Shown in pieces: positions 57,901 to 64,000 of a stretch of DNA of 64,000 nt. This stretch comes from Heliocidaris erythrogramma. Taxonomy: Eukaryota > Echinodermata > Echinoidea > Camarodonta > Echinometridae. Under the pieces are notes generated by a model. The model made no database searches. It was not told the DNA's origin and saw nothing but the letters and a program-made list of their open reading frames with translations. A program made the translations under genes and the position numbers. Positions within the stretch are counted from its first letter, which is position 1. Each line of letters begins with the position of its first letter. The stretch is from the NCBI GenBank assembly GCA_025617745.1, contig CM046869.1, forward strand, positions 18,926,994 to 18,990,993, read 5' to 3'.

Positions 57901-60900
57901 TGCCATCGGATCGTGAGCCGAATTCCTATATTCCTTTTCTGTGACTACTGTGGTAGCATCAGTAACTTCGGGTGAAGACTGGAAACTCGTAGCTTTGGTT
58001 TCTGTTACAAACTGGGATTCCTGTACTTTCGTCTCCTTTGCAAATGCAGCGAAGGTCATCTTTTCTAATTGCTCAATTTGCGTCTGTAGAAAGTGTGTAT
58101 TTGTCTTTGGATGATGTTGTGTAGTCACATTCTTGAACGCAACCGGAGACACTTGGGATGGTTCGTCCTTCATTTTTCTAACAATTGGATCGTGTGATGA
58201 TTCCATAGTTTTCTTCACATCTGTTTGAGCTATTGAACTGCGGGTTTCGGGTTTAGATGGTTGAAACGTTTGAAGTACTGGTTCACTCTTTTCAATCTTT
58301 ATCACTGGCTCAGGTATCGGCAGTTCTTTTGTCTGGATTGAAACTTGTTCAGTGGGCACTGGGATTGTAGCTGCAGATTCTGATTGGCTTTCTACCACAG
58401 CATGACTACCTTGATGAGCTGACGTCACCGTAGCTTGCACTGGCATACCAGAAAAGAAGTACTTGGTCTCATATTGTACAGTAGAGTCCACTGTCACAGG
58501 AACAAAATCAATGATAGTTACTGGATTAGTTTGCGCTCCTGTGGTAGTCATCCTTACAGCCGGCTTCAGTTTTTCTTTTACTTCTTTTGTTTGAGATTGA
58601 TATGAATGCATCACTGTCCTCTTGGTAATGCTTGACTCAGATTTTACAGTTGGTCTAGCAATTGAAGATACTGACGTGACTGTGGGATTTACTTGAGTCG
58701 TTGATTCTTTACGTTCAGGGTCTGGCAGGGTATTAGTTGCAGTAACTTTAATCTCGTCCAAAACCGTTTGTTGTGTAAAGTCCTGCCCAACTGTAGCTGC
58801 AAGTACCGATGCTTCCCCAACTTCAGGGAAGGCGTGGGCCGATGAAGTGTCAGTATCTGGTCTGATTTGGACTTCAGACTCCTTAGTATCCGGTTGTTTA
58901 AACGTGATTGTGGGTATATTTGCTTCACAGGCTTTCTCTCGTTTCTGAACCAATTCGGTATTCACCATAGCATCACAGACTGATCTATCTTGCAGAATAA
59001 CCTGCGACTTCAAGTACCGGGTTGATGTAGTCGTATTCACATGCCGTATCACAGGTTTTGCCATCATTGCAGCTGATGCAGTGCGAATTGCCATCTGAGA
59101 TGCTGTTTCAAGCATCTTTGGAGGCAGCGTAGTGTTAACGGCGGTAACTGCTATCTCCTTAGGAATCGTATTGCTGCTTGAATGTTTGGTTATAGGTGCC
59201 ACCTGTAGAGTTGTATCACTGACCTTTAGCTCGGTTGTATTAGTACCGCTTTCTGTCAGTTCGGAAATCGTCTGTGTTTCAACATCATATAACTCAGCTT
59301 GGAATACAACGGGTGGTAGTTCAACTTCTGGAGCGTCCTCTTTAACTACATCTTCTGCGAAAGGGAGGGGGATATTAGCCTCGCTTGCTTGGTCTTTCTT
59401 CTGAATAATTTCTGTACTTATTGAAATCTCAGAAGACTGAAGGTCATATTGGGTTTGCTGAGTTGACATTTTGATGTTTGTGGGGCTTGTCTTCGATTCT
59501 TTAGTTGGTTGGTGGGCTTCCGTCGAAACATTGGTCTTGTGAATCGATATTTGTGAAGAAATATTCGTCGAAGTGATATCATACTGAGTAACAGAGTTTG
59601 AAAATTGTTGCAGGTGTGTATTTGTGCCGTTTTCTGTGTTACGTTGTACGTTTTGGACTTCTGCATCGGTATTATCCACAACTGATTTTGCGGTAATACC
59701 CATTTCTTTAGTTGATAAGTCGTATTGCAGCTCTCTGCTAGGGTGAACAATCATGACTGGTTCTGTGTTAGCTATACGCACTTTAGGCGCGGCCAAGAAA
59801 CCGACGTGTTTGCTTGAAAATCTGATTTCAGATTCTGCATCAGACGTCTTTGTTGGTTCTTCCCGTATTGTCTGTGTTGGTTGTGTAAAGACTTCCACGC
59901 GATCGGTGTTACTAAAGCCAATGTCCAAAGTAGGTTTTGCTGTTGCAGACACCGATGTAGACGTAGGTTTTACCTGAACTGTGAAACTTGATGTACTCTT
60001 AGCATCAGTGTTGATTCCTGTATCCTTGTTATCTGGTCCTGGCATCTTAATTTCAGCTTGTTGCGTGAAATCGACTCCGTCCACAGCTGCCAAAGTAGAG
60101 GATGTATCAATGACTGGACGAACTTGTGCTGCTGAGTCCTCGGTTTTAAGCTTGTCAAACTGAGACGTAGAATCTCTGATGGAAGGAGCCTTTGTGTTAC
60201 AGCTCGAGTCCATTATGACAGGTTCAATTTGTGACCCCGAATCTGCAAGCTCGGGTTCAAAGACAGGGGGTGCAAATTCCACCGGAAGAACCTCTTGCTT
60301 GTACACTTCTTCGAGTTTGATGTCGGGTATATTTGCATGAGTAGATTGGTCGAGCTTCCTCATAAAAATAGGCGATGTAGTATCATCTTGGGTAGCGACT
60401 CCTATCTGAGCTCCAGTATTTGCACGTTTAGGCAGGGGTGATGTATTACTCACTCCATCCTTTACATGCACATTAACTGTATTTGAACCTGTATCCATAA
60501 TGTCAGGAAAAGGTATTTCAATAACGGCCTGGTCAGTAAAGTCTTTACCTTCCACTTCTGCAAGCGTTGTAGCATCATCTGTTTCCGGCATTACGGATGA
60601 CATCGTTGATACGGTATTTGGCTGAACTTGTGCAGCACTGTTGGCTCTCTTCGGTAATGGAGATGTATTGCTGACACCATCTACTACTTCGACACGTGAA
60701 GTGTTAGAACCTACATCCATGATATCTATTACTTCTGGTGAAGACGTTTCGATTACAGCCTGGTGTGTGAAGTCTTTGTCATCAACTCTTGCTGAAGTTG
60801 ATACCGTCCCTGTGACGGGACATGCGGTTGACATTGTTGATGTCATTGCCGGTTTTATTTGTACATTAGAATCAGCTTGCTCAATAATATTTGTGTTGCT

Positions 60901-63900
60901 ACTGGACGTGCGTTGATCAGGTACAACTTGTGCCGTGGACTCCTTTATGTTGGCGATGGTCACCTGAGAGGTGGAATCTTGCAATTTTGTGGCCTGGGTA
61001 TTGGTGCTGGATTCACTTTGATCTGGTTTGATCTGGGCTGCAGTGTCCACAATCTGAGGAGAAAATACTACAGGGGCAAACTGTACTGCAGGCATCTCCT
61101 GGCGTATGATCTCTTCTGTCTTTACTGGAACAGTCATATTAACAAGTGAAGATTGGTCTTTCTGTTCGGTGACATTTGTGTTCATTCCGCTGTGGACAGA
61201 TTTACTTTGATACTGAGTCTCACTTGTTAGATTTTGCATGGGAGTTGTTATTGTTGCATCCTCCGTAACAATTGGTCTGACTGAAACAGATGCAGACACG
61301 GTTTCGGCGATAACCTGAGATCCAGTAGTAGACCTCTTTGGAAGAGGAGACGTATTACTAGCTCCATCTTTCACATTGACTTTCACATTGACGATATCGG
61401 TATTTGCAGTGGCATCTGAAATTTCGGCTTGAATTTTAGCTTGCTGTGTAAAATCTGCACCTGAGACCACAGCATGGGCAGCTGATGTGTTAACACTCGG
61501 TTTGACCTGTGCTGTTGTATGTTTAACGGATATTGTAGCAGTATTGATGCCTGAATCTTCCTGAAGGGCTGGTAGCTTAGTGTTTGTGCTGGATTCCATC
61601 AGCTCTGGTGATACTTGTGCTTCTGAATCAGTAACTGGAGGAGAGAAAACTGGAGCTGAAAACTGAACTGCTGGAACTTCTTGCTTGATAACTTGTTCGG
61701 TTTTAACCTCCACTGGCATATTCACTAGGGAAGCCTGGTTTTCTTGTTTTACAATGGTTGTGTTCACGGAACCCTCGGTAACAATTGGTCTAGCCATCAC
61801 TGATGCAATCGAGGTATCAGCTATGATCTGAGAGGCAGTGTGTGCTCTTATAGGAAGTGGTGAGGTATTACTAGCTCCATCTTTTACTTCCATTACATCT
61901 GTATTTTCAGCGGCATCTGCAATTTCGGGCGATGGGTCTTCGATCTTAGCTTGTTGTGTGAAGTCTGTACCATGAGCAATTGCATTGGATGCTGTGTCCG
62001 ATGTAGTCGGGCGCACTGTCGACATTGTAGAGGTCATATGTGGTTTGATCTGTGCTGGCATGTCTTTGACACTGACTGAGATGGTGTTGATACTCGAATC
62101 CTTCTGAACTGCTGGCGTCTTAGTGTTGGTACTAGACTCAATTTGGTCTGGTGAAATTTGGGCTCCAGTTTCGGAAACTGGAGGAGAGAAAACTGGAGCT
62201 GAGAACTGGACTGCTGGAACTTCTTGCTTGATAACTTGTTCGGTCTTTATCTCCACTGGCATATTCACTAGGGAAGCCTGGTCGTGTTGATTCAAAATCT
62301 CAGTGTTTACAGAACTGCTGACAGTAGTACTCTCGTATTGTGTTTCACTTGTTGTATTTGTCGGGGCAACTGTTATAGTTGAATCCTCTGTAACGATTGG
62401 TCTAGCCATCATGAATGCAATCGAGGTGTCAGACTTGATTTGAGAGGCACTGTCTGCCCTTATAGGAAGTGGTGAGGTATTACTGGCTCCATCTTTTACT
62501 TCCATTACATCTGTATTTGCAGCGGCATCTGCGATGTTGGGAGATGGGTCTTCGATCTTAGCTTGTTGTGTGAAGTCTGTACCCTGAGCAATCGCATGGG
62601 ATGCTGTGTCAAAAGTATTTGGGAGCACTGTCGACATCGTTGAGGTCATATCTGGTTTGATCTGTGCTGGCATGTCTTTGACACTGACTGAGATGGTGTT
62701 AATACTCGAATCCCTTTGAACTGCTGGCTTCTTAGTGTTGGTACCAGACTCAATTTGGTCTGGTGAAATTTGGGCCCCAATTTCGGAAACTGTTGGTGAG
62801 AAAACTGGAGCTGAGAACTGGACTGCTGGAACTTCCTGCTTGATGATTTTTTCGGTCTTCACCTCCATAGTTATATTCACCATAGAAGCCTGATCTTGGT
62901 GTTCTACAGTGTCAGTGTTCACGAAACTATGCGCCCTCACAGGAAGTGGTGATGTATTACTAGCTCCATCTTTGACAGTGGTACTCTCATGTTGTGTTCC
63001 ACTTGTGGTATCTGTTAGGGGAACTGTTACAGTTGATTCCTCGGTAACAGTTGGTCTAGCCATCATGGACGCAATCGAGGTGTCAGTCCTGATTTGAGAG
63101 GCAGTGTGTGCCCTTGCAGGAAGTGGTGAGGTATTACTAGCTCCCTCCGATGTAGTAGGTTGTACTGTTGACATTTTTGAGGTCATGTTTGGTTTGACCT
63201 GTGCTGGTGTATCTTTGACCTTAACAGAGAAGGTGTTGCTGCTTGAATCTTTCTGAGTTGCTGCCAGCTTAGTGTTCGTGCTGGAGTCCATCTGTTCTGG
63301 GGAAATCTGGGCTTCAGAATTGGTAATTGGAGAAGAGAAAACGGGAGCTGAGAACTGAACTGCTGGAACTTCTTGCTGGATGATTTTTTCCATTCTCACC
63401 TCCATAGGTATATTCACCATTGAAGCCTGATCTTGGTGCTCTACAGTGTCAGTGTTCACGAAACTATGCGCAATAACAGGAAGTGGAGATGTATTACTAG
63501 CTCCGTCTTTAACAGTGGTACTCTCATATTGTGTTTCACTTGTGTTATTGCTTAGGGGGACTGTTACAGTTGAACCCTCGGTAACAGTTGGTCTAGCCAT
63601 CATGGACGCAATCGAGGTGTCAGTCCTGATTTGAGAGGCAGTGTGTGCCCTTACAGGAAGTGGTGAGGTATTACTAGCTCCCTCCGATGTAGTAGGTTGT
63701 ACTGTTGACATTTTTGAGGTCATGTTTGGTTTGATCTGTGCTGGCGTGTCTTTGACAGTGACAGAGAAGGTGTTGCTGCTAGAATCATTCTGAGTTGCTG
63801 GTAGCTTAGTGTTCGTGCTGGAGTCCATCTGTTCTGGGGAAATCTGGGCTTCTGAATCTGAATGTGGAGGAGAGAAAACGGGAGCTGAGAAATGTACTGC

Positions 63901-64000
63901 TGGAACTTCTTGCTTGATGATTTTCTCCGTCTTCACCTCCATAGGTATATTCACCATAGAAGCCTGATCTTGATGCTCCACGGTGTCAGTGTTCACAAAG
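35099..64000 (-). CDS. Giant repeat-protein exon, 5' end beyond the window
   Basis: The minus strand is open from 64000 to 35099 with no stop: 9,633 whole codons, then AG of a split Arg codon at the donor CTGAG|GTAAAT. There is no initiator; the first readable residues are F-V-N-T-D-T, and the codon at 63996-63994 is GTG (Val) inside a repeat. In order: 537-bp-period repeats (64000 to ~60.2 kb); mixed SQT/TQT sequence (to ~57 kb); a unique acidic stretch near 56.7-57.6 kb; TQYE-type 11-residue repeats (about 55-44 kb); KDFTTQATP/SSPVLxRK repeats (~42-38.7 kb); two charged helices (38.3-37.6 kb); and a non-repetitive Ser/Pro-rich, partly acidic tail (37-35.1 kb). I see no transmembrane segment, Ig, FN3, ankyrin, spectrin or EF-hand domain. 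Composition (Ser, Thr, Gln, Pro, acidic, hardly any Cys) suggests an intracellular, largely disordered scaffold. Family not recognised. Confidence 0.93.
37597..38332 (-). other. Two charged helices with strict 4-residue period
   Basis: At about 38332-38172 the protein runs in tetrads RREA, KDEL, RREI, KEEL, IEEI, REEI, INEV, REDI. At about 37970-37597 it runs in tetrads such as RDEV, IDEL, TEEL, KEEF, KEEI, MEEI, REEI, REEL, EEEV, REDL for roughly 25 units. Every fourth residue is hydrophobic and the others are mostly Glu, Arg or Lys. This predicts long, rigid single or self-associating helices. The link between the two blocks is repeat-poor. Confidence 0.8.
39661..40470 (-). repeat. Two 405-bp direct duplicates within the giant exon
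   Basis: Positions 39661-40065 and 40066-40470 are in-frame copies (135 residues) with high identity, covering KDFTTQATPTTSDG, SSPVLIRKQVADES, KDFNSQSSPNTTHMSSQ and SSPVLLRKS. A few substitutions distinguish them (for example DESTMM against DQSTMM). They lie in a longer, more diverged array of the same modules from about 38.7 to 42 kb. Confidence 0.85.
49941..51470 (-). repeat. Three near-identical 510-bp tandem repeats within the giant exon
   Basis: Units at 49941-50450, 50451-50960 and 50961-51470 are exactly 510 bases (170 residues). In the parts compared by eye, the second and third differ at one base (GGAAGTACAA against GTAAGTACAA, Pro against Thr). Each unit has one SSPILRH/R-VTSQALQTPKPLGVQ linker and about a dozen 11-residue TQY units. 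More diverged relatives of the same module start near 48470, 49494, 51471 and 52150. Confidence 0.92.
62927..64000 (-). repeat. 537-bp tandem repeats at the 5' side of the giant exon
   Basis: Two adjacent 537-base units (63464-64000 and 62927-63463, 179 residues each) carry FVNTDTVEHQDQAS, EKIIKQEVPAVQFSAPVFS, SSTNTK and DGASNTSPLP. More diverged copies continue with anchors near 62214, 61672 and 61087 at spacings of about 540-610 bases. The array runs out of the window, so its copy number is unknown. Confidence 0.88.

Noticed and set aside
47000-64000. Plus-strand frames inside the giant exon
   Set aside because: They repeat at the same 510- and 537-base spacing as the minus-strand coding repeats, so they are shadows of that frame.
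1-64000. CRISPR array or bacterial operon
   Set aside because: No regularly spaced identical direct repeats with unique spacers were found. Introns, LINEs and SINEs show animal DNA.

Overview
The window is animal genomic DNA. It holds split genes with consensus GT/AG introns, endonuclease-type non-LTR retrotransposons, Tc1/mariner-, hAT- and piggyBac-like non-autonomous transposons, tRNA-derived SINE heads, and many microsatellites and G/C homopolymers. A secreted C-type-lectin gene and the miniature-transposon families (for example elements opening GGGCCCTGTTTCATAAA) suggest a marine invertebrate deuterostome, most likely an echinoderm. That placement is inference.

Two protein-coding genes can be supported, both on the minus strand. 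(1) A five-exon gene at 19512-25423 encodes a 294-residue secreted protein: signal peptide, Ser/Ala-rich linker, C-type lectin domain, C-terminal PAN/apple-like module. Every intron is phase 1, and the joined exons are open with a stop exactly in frame. (2) The 3' part of a giant gene occupies 33373-64000. A single exon of at least 28.9 kb (35099 to beyond the window) is open throughout and splices in frame, across a 1.5-kb intron, to a 190-nt terminal exon at 33373-33562. At least 9,696 residues are visible and the N-terminus lies outside the window.

The giant exon is the most unusual object here. Much of it is a degenerate 11-residue repeat of the form [S/T]-Q-[Y/F/H]-[E/D]-x4-[D/E]-x-x. 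Long stretches keep an exact 11-residue register, interrupted by SSPILRR/LQTP segments, and some blocks are amplified into near-identical copies of 405, 510 and 537 bp. After the repeats come two helices with a strict 4-residue period (type R-E-E-I) and a non-repetitive, acidic, Ser/Pro-rich C-terminus. I cannot name the family. A polyvalent scaffold for a TQ-reading partner, such as the dynein light chain LC8, is a testable hypothesis only.

The left half (1-33 kb) is a transposon graveyard. Retrotransposon A (6088-10050) is split by a Tc1/mariner derivative and a miniature element. Retrotransposon B (about 13860-16620) is split by two 8-bp-duplication (hAT-type) elements and one TTAA-flanked element. 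A tandem A/B dimer array (31377-32340), itself split by a miniature transposon, and a nested miniature-element stack in the giant gene's last intron complete the picture. I saw no inserted element in the 28.9-kb exon.
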